Positions 12,480 to 22,443 of a stretch of 64,000 nt of DNA are shown piece by piece. The position numbers and the translations under genes are program-made. The stretch is from Eutypa lata. Lineage: Eukaryota > Ascomycota > Sordariomycetes > Xylariales > Diatrypaceae. The stretch covers positions 2,480,001 to 2,544,000 of the forward strand of contig JAKULF010000001.1 in NCBI GenBank assembly GCA_022661535.1, in the 5' to 3' direction. The notes under the pieces were generated by a model. The model did no database searches. It worked only from the letters and a program-made list of their open reading frames with translations, and was not told the DNA's origin. The stretch's first letter is position 1, and each line of letters starts with the position of its first letter.

Positions 12480-13105
12480 TGAGGTGGTGGTGGTGGTGGT
12501 GCTCTCCGAGAAACATCTCCTCTGATATGGTTTCGACGCACTGGATGGGGGAGGAAGGGTAGGGCGAGATAGGTCATGAAAGGGAGGGAATGAGGGAGCA
12601 CTGGAGATAACTATAGCAAATGCAGGAAAAGAGGGATATATTATTGTAATAACCATGGGAAGACTGTATTCAGGCCAGGAGGAGGGTTAATGTAGGAGAT
12701 TCTAGTTCAGCTTAGAGCATCATAATAGGTAGTAGTTCATATCTCATCTATAACACCAGCATAGTTGATTATCCTGACGAAATGCATCGAAGTAACCGGC
12801 GGCTACTAACATGGGATACAAGTAATCAGCCATGCTACACATTCCTGAATCGCAATATATCTCCGCCTCAGGTGAACCTCGAGAGCCCATACCTCCTGCG
12901 ATCCGCGTGTAGCATGCAGTGTATACCGGGCACTTCATCCCTAGCCAGCTTCATTTTACGTGGTCGAGGCTTGCATACGCTCTCCCAGCAAGATGTGGCA
13001 CGCCCATCCAATGATGACCCCTTTTCCCTTTCTTTCTTTCTTTCTTCCTTCCTTCCTTAGGTATGTATCCCTGGCCTTCTACCACGAAAACCTCGGCTAC
13101 CTAGC
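12480..13105. other. Spacer between the small gene and SRP14
   Basis: I see no gene here. A (GGT)n run lies at about 12483-12500 and a CTTT/CCTT pyrimidine tract at about 13022-13059. The right part is the 3' flank of the minus-strand SRP14 gene. Confidence 0.5.
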
Positions 13106-13793
13106 TCACGAACCACCACCACCACCACCACCACCACCACCACCGGCAGCCTTCTTCTTCTTCGCCTTGCCCTTCCTCTTGCTCCGATCCCGGGGCTTGA
13201 GCGTCGTCATGCCGGCCTTGCACACGTCGGCGTACCGCTCGAAGAAGGTCGGCAGGGCGTCGGCGTCGACCACGGTCGACAGCTTCACCTTCTCCTTCCG
13301 CCGGTCCTTGGACTTGCCGTTGGTGGCCCGCACGAGGACCGGCATGGGCTGCGGCGGGTGCAGATCGGGAAATATCGTGTCGCTAGTAGCTTCGGGGAGG
13401 GGCTGGTCGTGGGATACTGTTTGTTTGTTTGTTTGTTTGTTAGTTGGTTGATTGGTTTGCGCGCGCACACGTGTTAGAGATGGCTAGCTATGTCAAGCCG
13501 CCTATTACTTGGTATGACGAGCGCAGTCTGGTGTAGTGTAGTGTCTGAGGACGGGAGGAAGGGTAGGTAGGTAGGTAGGTAGGTAGGTAGGTAGGTAGGC
13601 AAAACAACACAACAAAAGCTGTACATACATCTCTTCTGTGTCAGGAAAATGGAACCGTGGTCTTTGCCTTTCCTGCTATCGAAGAGTTGGACGAGCTTAG
13701 CGAAGAACTATACCATCACCACCAAGTCAGAATTCGGATAGATCAAACATTGCTTGATTTGTCGCTTACCTCGTCATTGCTTAAGGGAGCCAT
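13106..13793 (-). CDS. SRP14: Signal recognition particle subunit SRP14
   Basis: This is a predicted 137-residue SRP14, the Alu-domain subunit that with its partner pauses translation elongation while SRP targets ribosomes to the ER. Exons on the minus strand are 13793-13770, 13707-13629 and 13416-13106; the joins are in frame and give MAPLSNDEFFAKLVQLFDSR at the N-terminus. The family signatures are GSIFLTQKRL, PVLVRATNGKSK and the basic tail after AGMTTLKPRDRSKRKGK, which contacts SRP RNA. After the Lys-rich tail there is an 11-residue Gly run encoded by (ACC)11 at 13112-13144, ending in Ser. Intron 2 holds a (GTAG)9 array, and its 3' end is a CAAA repeat behind an ACTAAC branch site. It is divergent from SGD1. 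Confidence 0.93.
13563..13600. repeat. (GTAG)9 microsatellite in SRP14 intron 2
   Basis: There are nine perfect tandem GTAG units. The same TAGG/CCTA tetranucleotide recurs in several other non-coding parts of the window (6234-6250, 7241-7266, and shorter runs near 34890-34920). Confidence 0.95.
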
Positions 13794-14150
13794 ATTGATG
13801 GTACCTAAAGAAGGCAACGCTTGATATGATAGGGGAGCTTGAAAGCTCCTTTTCGATTGCCTCGTTCAGGATATCAAATAGATAGATAGATAGTCTAATA
13901 GTCAATGCGGCTATCATCCATCTGCCCCTCGCTAAGTAAGACTTTATTGTACTGTACATATTTTATATGCCCCACAGTACTTACCACATACGTACATGTA
14001 TCTTGTAGGCTCCCGCTGTGGGGAACAGACGCTAACTAATCCTATCAGTTGTCGAGTCACAGCGCTCATGAAATTTTATCGATAGAGGTCGCCACTTACA
14101 AGAAATATTATATTTTTATTATATAACGAGCATCGCAACCAGGAGAAAAT
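13794..14150. promoter_or_regulatory. Divergent SRP14 / SGD1 promoter region
   Basis: The 357 bp between the two start codons must hold the promoters of SRP14 (leftward) and SGD1 (rightward). An AT-rich stretch (TTATATTTTTATTATATAA, near 14107-14126) lies about 25 bases before the SGD1 start. No specific factor site is claimed. Confidence 0.6.
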
Positions 14151-16742
14151 ATGGCATCGGGTCAGAATAGAAAGTTGGCGTTGCCTTCTTCTCTACTGAA
14201 CGAACTTAATGCGCAACAGCCACAACCGGGACGAACTGGCAGCAGATCGAAATCACAGCAACTATCAAGAAAGGAGCAGCGCAAAACTCAGAGGGTTCAA
14301 AAGAGGCAATCTAGACAACCACTACGTACAAAGCCTGCCCATCATCCATCTGCAAGCTCTGCCAAGCCGAATACCAAGCAGTCTAAGCCGTCCAAGGGGA
14401 CACTATCTGCCAAGTCACGTGTCACTGCACGAAAGGAGACTGACGACGATGAGTTCTCTGAGGGAGATGAAGAAAACTACGACGATGAAAACGAGGATGA
14501 TGGATTCGATTTTGGGTCCGACTCAGACACAGATAGCGAAATAGAGTCCAGAGATGAGTCCTCAAGAAAACCTTCTAGCTCCGTTCAGAAGAAGCTCGCC
14601 CAAGACAGTGCCGAGATCGCCGAGTTAGAAAGGAAATTAGGCCTCAAGGGGAGGAAATCTCTTCCCAAGTCATTCGATGAAGATGGCCTGGGTGACCTTT
14701 TGGATGGCCTCGATGGCCATGACCAAGAGGACGGGGCTCCATCGAAGCGGAAACGCACATCTGAGGCTGACGAATGGTTGGCCCAAAAACGCCGAAAGGC
14801 AGAGGCTGCTGCTGCTGCTACTGCTGCATCATATATCCCTAGCGACAGGGACTCTAACGCAGATGAAAGCGATGAGGATCTTGACTCTGAGGACTGGGCT
14901 AGTGGGGAGGGAGATTTAAGCGAAATGGGAGAAGATAATGACGAGGAAACCAGCGAGAGCGAGGGCGATGAAGATGAAGATGGATTTGAAGGCTTCTCTG
15001 AGAATGAAGAAGTTGAGCCAGTGCGACCACAACGAGAAAACCCCTACATCGCGCCAACAACTAATGTTGCTAAATACGTCCCACCATCTCTTCGGAAACA
15101 GTCACAATCAAGTAGCGAAGTCGAGACACAACTGCGACGGCGCGTTCAGGGTTTAATCAACCGTCTAACTAACGACAACATGGTCGGAATTACGAAGGAT
15201 TTTCTAGCACTATACAACAACAACCCAAGACAGATCGTCACATCTACCCTCGTTGACACTGTAATGGCCCTGGTTTGTTCCCCGGAAAGGCGTCCGGACT
15301 CCTTTTTCACCATGGTTGCTGGTTTCATCGCAGCGATCCATAGAGCGGCCGGCTTGGCAGCGAGTGCCTATTTCCTACAGCAGATGGTAGAGGTCTTCAA
15401 CCAACATTACGAGGCCGCTTCGGGCGATCAGTCGGATTCGACATCGAAGCATCTCATCACTCTACTTGCCGAACTTTACAATATGCAGGTTGTGGGCTCC
15501 AATCTCATCTTCGACTTCGTCCGACTCTTTGTCGAACCCTTATCCGAGCTCAACACAGAGCTCTTACTGAAGATCATCCAGCTCTGCGGGCCTTCTCTCC
15601 GGCGAGAAGATCCGCATGCGCTACGAGACATTGTCAATAGCATCAAGCCGGGAAGCCTCAAAGGCGCCTCTGTCAGAACCAGCTTCATGATGGATGAGAT
15701 GAGGAAGCTACAAAGTAACAAAACCAAAGCGATCTCGCGCAACAAAGATATTGTAGAGCAGCGCAGTCAGATCAAGAAACGCATCGGCACCTTGGAAGGA
15801 TCACGAGACGTCCAGCCCCTCCGGATAGGTCTCAAGGACATCCAGGGCGCTGACAAGGCGGGGAAATGGTGGCTCGTAGGCGCTAGCTGGGCTGGTAAAC
15901 AAGCTGATGCAAACGCGGACGGCAAAGATGGCTCAAATAAGAAACAGAAGCCGGAGATTTCAGATGATGACGACATTCACGCTAACGACGATGACGACGA
16001 CGATCTAGGGGTTCCGGATCTGTGGGAGCTCGCGAAGCAGCAGGGCTTCAACACGGAGGTGCGGCAGCGGATCTTCGTGGCGCTGCACGCGGCCACGGAC
16101 TACGAGAACGCCGACCTGCTGATCCGCAACCTACGGCTGAACAAGCACCAGCGCAAGGAGATCCCCGAGGTGATCGTGCGCAGCGGCGAGCGCCAGCAGG
16201 CCTACAACCACTTCTACACGCTGGTGGCGGGCCGGTTCTGCGGGCTCAAGGAGCTCGCCTTCCAGTTCCGGCGCAGCCTGACGGTGCGGTTCGCGCGCAT
16301 GGGCGAAGAGATCGACACGGGCGATGATTCCGGGGGGGCGTACGAGGACGAGGAGGAGGAGGACTACGACATGCGCTGGCTGTACAACGCCGCTCGCATG
16401 TACGGGTCCCTGGTGGCGGGGGGCTCGCTGCGGCTGGCCGACGTCCTCAAGCACCGCAACCTGGTGGCGCTGCAGGCCGAGAAGGCCCACATGTTCGTCG
16501 AGGTCATGCTGCTGACGGTGCTGCAGGAGACGGAGACGAAGACCACGCAGAAGCAGCTGAAGGATGTTCTGGTCGGCGTCGATAGGGAGCTCGGCCGCGG
16601 GCTCCAGTACTTCGTGAGGAAGAAACTGCGGCGCTCGGATCTCCTGGGCGATGATAAGAAAGAGAGGAAGAGGCTCCAGAAGCGCTGCGATGAGGTCGAT
16701 GCGGTTTTGGATGCTATGTTGGCGGAGGACCCGGTGGAGTGA
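14151..16742 (+). CDS. SGD1: Nucleolar MIF4G/MA3 protein Sgd1 (NOM1 family)
   Basis: This is an intronless 863-residue protein. Sgd1/NOM1 is a nucleolar factor for 18S rRNA maturation that recruits a DEAD-box helicase through its MIF4G domain. The N-terminal third is basic, then strongly acidic (D/E/S runs at about residues 98-130 and 235-295). The motif NPYIAPTTNVAKYVPPSLRK leads into MIF4G (about 325-540). A second acidic run (about 604-620) precedes the MA3 domain (about 622-770), and a basic tail ends the protein. The start ATG has AAAAT before it and follows the AT-rich promoter. From about 16020 codon use changes abruptly: nearly every codon ends in G or C, whereas the upstream part is mixed. 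The stop is followed by an ATG trinucleotide run. Confidence 0.93.
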   Translation: MASGQNRKLALPSSLLNELNAQQPQPGRTGSRSKSQQLSRKEQRKTQRVQKRQSRQPLRTKPAHHPSASSAKPNTKQSKPSKGTLSAKSRVTARKETDDDEFSEGDEENYDDENEDDGFDFGSDSDTDSEIESRDESSRKPSSSVQKKLAQDSAEIAELERKLGLKGRKSLPKSFDEDGLGDLLDGLDGHDQEDGAPSKRKRTSEADEWLAQKRRKAEAAAAATAASYIPSDRDSNADESDEDLDSEDWASGEGDLSEMGEDNDEETSESEGDEDEDGFEGFSENEEVEPVRPQRENPYIAPTTNVAKYVPPSLRKQSQSSSEVETQLRRRVQGLINRLTNDNMVGITKDFLALYNNNPRQIVTSTLVDTVMALVCSPERRPDSFFTMVAGFIAAIHRAAGLAASAYFLQQMVEVFNQHYEAASGDQSDSTSKHLITLLAELYNMQVVGSNLIFDFVRLFVEPLSELNTELLLKIIQLCGPSLRREDPHALRDIVNSIKPGSLKGASVRTSFMMDEMRKLQSNKTKAISRNKDIVEQRSQIKKRIGTLEGSRDVQPLRIGLKDIQGADKAGKWWLVGASWAGKQADANADGKDGSNKKQKPEISDDDDIHANDDDDDDLGVPDLWELAKQQGFNTEVRQRIFVALHAATDYENADLLIRNLRLNKHQRKEIPEVIVRSGERQQAYNHFYTLVAGRFCGLKELAFQFRRSLTVRFARMGEEIDTGDDSGGAYEDEEEEDYDMRWLYNAARMYGSLVAGGSLRLADVLKHRNLVALQAEKAHMFVEVMLLTVLQETETKTTQKQLKDVLVGVDRELGRGLQYFVRKKLRRSDLLGDDKKERKRLQKRCDEVDAVLDAMLAEDPVE

Positions 16743-17561
16743 ATGGATGGATGATGATGATGATGATGATGGTTTTGTCCCCTTTTAATTACGTGCATAT
16801 GTATGTGTGTATAAATCCCTACATTGTGCTATATACCTAGACTTGACACTAAAATGACAGACTATTAGCCACACAACCATCTAACTATATGCGTGTATGT
16901 TCTTGCCGGTTGATGGGCTGGTGACTCCTGTAAGTTCTCATGCTACTATGTATATACACCTCTTAGTCATCAGGGGGGCGGCTCTACGGATGATGCCCCG
17001 GTTATTCTCGGATCAAACGGCGGGATGGGCGAAAATGAACCGCCGTTGTAGGCCTTGCCCCAGCATATTTTTTTCCCGACTTTGTTGGATGAAGGCAAAA
17101 CCACTCACTCACTCAGTCATTCAGTCGAAACGTTATGCAATCAATACATTACCAATCATACCTTAGATAATGGAAGCAGGTAGCTGATCATTCAAAAAAT
17201 CAACTTCTTGACTTAAGTGTAGTAAAGCTCCCCATATAGATAATAAATAATAAACAATAAATACCCCCGATAGCGTACTTATCTTGGGTATTTAACCTCT
17301 TAAAACTGGAGTTGCAACTAACCTGTATAGGTTGCACCAATTGATTCATTCAACTTACCTTAGCTTACCTTGACCTGATCTCTTTCCCTGTCCCTTTTTT
17401 TATTTTTGCCTTGTGACGACAGACAAGCCATCTCAACAAAATAGATTAAAAAAAGACAAACCCTCCCTCGCAGTTGTGTGGGACATCTTTTCAGCAACAC
17501 TCCTTTCTTTTTAAATTTCCCTTTGGCAGCCTCGTTCTTGTCTTTGAATTGCAGGCCCATC
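16743..17561. other. SGD1 3' flank and LPD1 promoter/leader
   Basis: There is no gene here. The left end has a (GAT)n run after the SGD1 stop (about 16744-16770). The right part, from about 17340, is pyrimidine-rich, as is common in fungal promoters and 5' leaders before highly expressed genes. Confidence 0.5.
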
Positions 17562-19585
17562 ATGTTGACGAGTCGATTAATACCGCGGACCGCCGTTCGG
17601 TCTGCCTTCCGATCTCAATCTTCGTAAGTTCCGCTGTTTCCATCCCGGTCTTCGGATAAGTCAATAGGTAGCTCGCGGGCAGCATACACCCATGCAGGGG
17701 ATATGGATGTGCTAGCAATACCTATATACTCTTCATATCTGCATGCGCATGTATGTATTGTGTAATGTGAGCATCTGCTAACTTGGGGGGAATCGCATCT
17801 TTATTTATAGTCTACCTTCAGTCGTCTCTCCAGTATCACGATGGAGAAGGGGATATGCCTCGCAAGCAGGTACGTCGAGAAGTCTATTCAGCATTCGTGG
17901 CGGTGCACGGACGACCGGACTGGATCGCTGACTTGGTTGCAGAGGAGAAGGATCTTGTTATCATCGGCGGTGGTGTCGCAGGATACGTCGCAGCTATTAA
18001 GGCCGGACAAGAAGGATTAAAGGTACACCTAGTCCATACATATACACGTCGAACCCCCCCCCCCCTCAAATTACCGAGGTGATAGCATGGAACAGGAGAA
18101 TAAGATGGGTGGACGAGTGGCACAAGATTCCTCGAGGCGGAACCATACAAAAACAGAAATACTAATCGGTGTTTACCGATCGCTAGGTTACATGTATCGA
18201 AAAGCGCGGCGCCCTCGGAGGCACCTGTCTCAACGTCGGCTGTATCCCTTCCAAATCCCTCCTCAACAACTCCCATCTCTACCACCAGGTCCTCCACGAC
18301 ACCAAGAACAGGGGTATCGAAGTTGGTGACGTCAAGCTTAACCTCGACGCTATGATGAAGGCGAAGGACACATCCGTCACTGGTTTGACGAAGGGTATCG
18401 AGTTCCTCTTCAAGAAGAACGGCGTCGAGTATATCAAAGGGACCGGGTCCTTCGTCAACGAGCACGAAATCAAGGTCAACTTGAACGACGGCGGCGAGAC
18501 GAGCGTCATCGGCAAGAACATCCTCATCGCTACCGGTAGCGAGGCCACCCCTTTCCCCGGTCTCGAGGTCGACGAGAAGCGCGTCATCACCAGCACCGGT
18601 GCTCTAGCCCTCGAAAAGGTCCCCGAGAAGATGATCGTGATCGGTGGTGGTATCATCGGTCTCGAGATGGGCTCTGTCTGGTCGCGACTGGGCGCCAAGG
18701 TCACCGTGGTTGAGTTCCTCAGCCAGATCGGTGGACCCGGCATGGACGCCGAGATCGCGAAGCAGTCCCAGAAGCTGCTGAAGAAGCAGGGTATCGACTT
18801 CAAGCTCGGCACCAAGGTCGTCAGCGGTGACGCATCCGGTGAGACGGTTAAGCTCGAGGTCGATGCTGCCAAGGGCGACAAACCTGAAACGGTAAGTCGA
18901 GTTGCCAACGGAGGAGCGACTCCATGTTCGTTCTTGGGGTTTCAAACTAACGATAATTTCTTAATAGCTCGATGCTGACGTGGTCCTCGTCGCCATCGGT
19001 CGCCGACCCTACACTGCCGGCCTCGGTCTCGAGAACATTGGTCTCGAGGTGGACGAGCGCGGCCGCGTCGTCATCGACTCGGAGTACCGCACCAAGGCCT
19101 CGCACATCCGATCCATCGGCGATGTGACCTTCGGACCCATGCTCGCGCACAAGGCCGAGGAGGAGGCCGTGGCGGCCGTCGAGTGGATCAAGAAGGGGTA
19201 CGGCCACGTCAACTACGGCGTGATCCCGTCGGTGATGTACACGCACCCGGAGGTGGCGTGGGTGGGGCAGAACGAGCAGGAGCTCAAGGAGGCCAACATC
19301 CCGTACAAGACCGGGTCGTTCCCCTTCAGCGCCAACTCGCGAGCCAAGACCAACCTCGACACGGAGGGCATGGTCAAGATGCTGGCCGACCCCGAGACGG
19401 ACCGGCTGCTGGGCTGCCACATCATCGGCCCCAACGCCGGCGAGATGATCGCCGAGGCCACCCTCGCCCTCGAGTACGGCGCCTCCACCGAGGACATCGC
19501 CCGCACCTGCCACGCCCACCCTACCCTCGCCGAGGCCTTCAAGGAGGCTGCCATGTCGACGTATTCTAAGGCTATTCACTACTAG
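17562..19585 (+). CDS. LPD1: Dihydrolipoamide dehydrogenase, mitochondrial (E3)
   Basis: This 507-residue FAD flavoenzyme re-oxidises dihydrolipoamide with NAD+ in the pyruvate, 2-oxoglutarate and branched-chain dehydrogenase complexes and the glycine system, in the mitochondrial matrix. Exons: 17562-17623, 17811-17869, 17943-18022, 18187-18891, 18968-19585, all in frame. Residues 1 to about 36 are Arg/Ser-rich, a targeting peptide ending near RRGYASQA. The FAD site is [13 protein letters not shown]. The redox disulfide is Cys81/Cys86 in [12 protein letters not shown]. The NAD site is [12 protein letters not shown]. The second FAD motif is [17 protein letters not shown]. The catalytic dyad is His486/Glu491 in [10 protein letters not shown]. 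All catalytic residues are intact. The last exon is GC-rich at third positions. The substrate-bearing partner KGD2 lies 26 kb away. Confidence 0.97.
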
Positions 19586-22443
19586 AGAGTGAAAGGGAAG
19601 AAGAGAGAGAGAGAGGGAGACAGGAAAAAGAGGGAGAGACAGGGAGACAGGAAAAAGAGAAAGGGAAATCTTGTTATAACTTCACTCCGCTGATTGCATA
19701 GACCTCGATCTACTACTACCCTGGTGCAGTAGGGAAGGAAGGAAAGCGGAAGTGAAGTGAAATGAAAGTAGACTGAGCGGCACCGGCTCCGGTGGCGAAG
19801 TGGTGGTGACGAAGATGGTATAACTTGGGAAGGAGGAGGGAAAGGAAGGCAAGCATCGGTGTAAATGGGATGTGTACATTAATACAGCATGACTATAAAC
19901 GTGAACGAACTAGCCTTCAGAGGATCATCTAACTAAGGATTTTTTGACTTTGTCTCGTAGGATAGGTGGTGAGGGGGTGAGTGATGTGCTGTGTTGTGTT
20001 GTGTTGTGCTGCTGCTGCTGCTGCTGCTATCATGCCCCTTTTCCTACCTAGTACTGTGCTGGTTTATTGTTATATAGTTATAGATATCTACGTACGTTAC
20101 GTTCGGCATAAGGCACAAAGCACTTCCGGTATATGGATGGCAGCTAGTTAGAGTCCCCCGTAAATTGTACAGGCCTTTTATCAGCATCAGTCGTTTTTAA
20201 ATAAACAACTAGTATGCCTATTTTATCCTACTGTATGTATACTATATATACTATATATATAAGGTGAGGTGGAGATATTTTTTGTCTCCTTCGCTGGGGC
20301 TAAAAAAGCAGTGAAATATACCATACCAGAACTAATATATACCTACCGGCCAGGGAATGGATTGGCCAATGTAAGCCACGGCTGAATCACATAGTGATTG
20401 TTTTTTACATACGTACAATTTAATGTATGTTGACGTCAGTACGATTGTCTGGCCAGATGCAGCAGACTTGTCGTCCCAAGTGATGTGGGCAACGAAATAT
20501 CTGATCTTAAGCCAAGTACTTGCTAGGTCAACCAGCCTCTACTCCTCCCCCCTTCTAGACTAACGGCTAGTTTATTGCATACATACGTACATATGTAGTA
20601 AGTTAAGTAGTAGCCAAGCTCCCACCTATAAACTGGCTGCATACCTAGGTATCGACTGACTATACGTAGGTGCCTAGAATGCATATATGCAACTAGTTTC
20701 TTTATTCAAGCTGACAGCATCAAAGGGGCGCTACGTAGACGACCAGTAGTCGACCTTTGATAACCAATCAGCCAAACCAACCTAGTATCTTGTGACTTGG
20801 CTGATCAATTCTAGATATTGAGTACACTTGGGATGAAACTGGACGTGCCATTTCTGTTGGTCTTCCTGTAGATATGTCGTAAGAGTGAACAATATCTCTG
20901 GATCTAGTTCCCTGCATGTCGTTTCGTGAGCTTGATTCCAATCACCTACCTAGTCGTCTGTACAGCTTGCCTCCTGGTATCTTAATATTTGCTTAGCTGT
21001 TCCTATGGATATAGTGTTTAATGTTCACATGCCACCGAGTAACAAATCATATACCGAATGTATAGGGGAAAAGCGTATAAGTCGAGTTTCATTGATATGT
21101 ATGTATGAAATCCCATGTGTATTCTTTTAACAAATCGATGAGCTATCCATCTATGTGCGCTCCATCTCTCATTGTGTAGAGAGATAACCGTCGTATATTA
21201 TAATACCATACGATGATTCTGTCGAACAATGACTTGTTCAGTTATAGTATTGAGCGCTACCCTTCGAGGCTGTAAGCCGCTATGTTGAGACGGCATTGGT
21301 GAGTTCGTATCGTTCGTGAGACCTGGAAGTTGCGTACACCAGGCTTCGTTGTCTCCAGTCGGGTTATGTCTCTATATTGGTTCATGTACCTAAGTATACT
21401 ATAAGATATCAATTATGTACTGCTGCTCCAAGAACTCCTATATTAGATACAAGATAAAACTCTTTCAGACTCGAACATGTTACGGTCATGGGGCTGGTTA
21501 GGAATCTATGTAATATAAACTGGAAGCATAAATAATAGTAGGTGATTGGATGAGCCCTGTAATAATAGGGTCGCGTGATTTCTCTGTGTACTGATTAATA
21601 CCAGGTAGACTCCAAACACCCCCGTTGTGTCCTCGAAGCATAGTTCTACAACTATGGGTTTCAAATACCAGTTAGGTAGCAAGAAGCATGGTTTTTGGAC
21701 CTTAGGCTCGAACTCATTGAGCCTCTGTTAATTTACGCCATCATTTTGAAAGACGGGGATAGGACATCATCTCAACGAGAGCAATGCGTGTTCTAAGGTT
21801 ACATAGGTATGCCACAGAGGACCTATGGTTAACATAACTACGTAGTCAATTCTTCCGGTGATTAATTGGTGTCGAGAATATGCTACTCTTACCACCTAAT
21901 TCCCCCTGGGGGAGGGAGTATAGTCATGGGCATAGAAACCGGTTGATAGAGCTTATAATATTACTTGAAGAGGACACGTCCAGTGTAAAATGTAAAATAA
22001 ACCAACAGGGGGAGAGAGAGAATGTTCCCATGTAAGGAAAACTGGCTTCAGCTAGAAACAATTACAGTACCTCGGTGATCCTACTTTTAGTTCGTACCTA
22101 AACCATCACTGTAGCTAAAAACTACACCCTTAATATCCTAGATTCTCACATTATTTCCCTGATGCCTAGGCTCATAGGTCGTGCTATGGTCGATGAAATC
22201 ATTGTTATCATTTATGTGTCTGCCATTAGTTAACGATCGAATAGCCATGCTAGAACCGTGTACTAATACCAGATACATACACACGGTAGGACATACTCAG
22301 CATAACAAGTTAGTTTATAGGATCTGGATACTTATCAACAGTCTCCTAGAGGTAGGAGTTACCTGGTTGTTGTGCTCATTGAACACTTCCTCCAGGACAC
22401 GCCATTCTCATATCACTTAAAGAAACTTGGCCTCATAGATGTT
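19586..22443. other. 2.9-kb intergenic region, no gene seen
   Basis: Just after LPD1 is a GA-rich stretch with an imperfect tandem copy of AGGGAGACAGGAAAAAGAG (19606-19660), then a (CTG)n run (20007-20028). The remainder is moderately AT-rich with only short frames. It lacks the CpA depletion of the 52.8-64 kb block, so it is not RIP-mutated. I see no RNA gene. Confidence 0.5.

Noticed and set aside
12125..12601. 158-codon minus-strand frame opposite the small Cys-rich gene
   Set aside because: It is hydrophobic low-complexity sequence made by purine-rich runs read in reverse; the plus frame has the ordered Cys pattern.
12960..13451. 163-codon plus-strand frame with poly-Pro
   Set aside because: It is the antisense shadow of SRP14 exon 3 (Gly codons read as Pro).
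13563..13600. Telomere-like or CRISPR-like interpretation of the GTAG array
   Set aside because: The unit lacks the TTAGGG telomere form and has no spacers; it is a microsatellite inside an intron.
16131..16490. Minus-strand and shifted plus-strand frames within SGD1
   Set aside because: High GC removes stop codons from all frames here; only the SGD1 frame carries MA3 residues.
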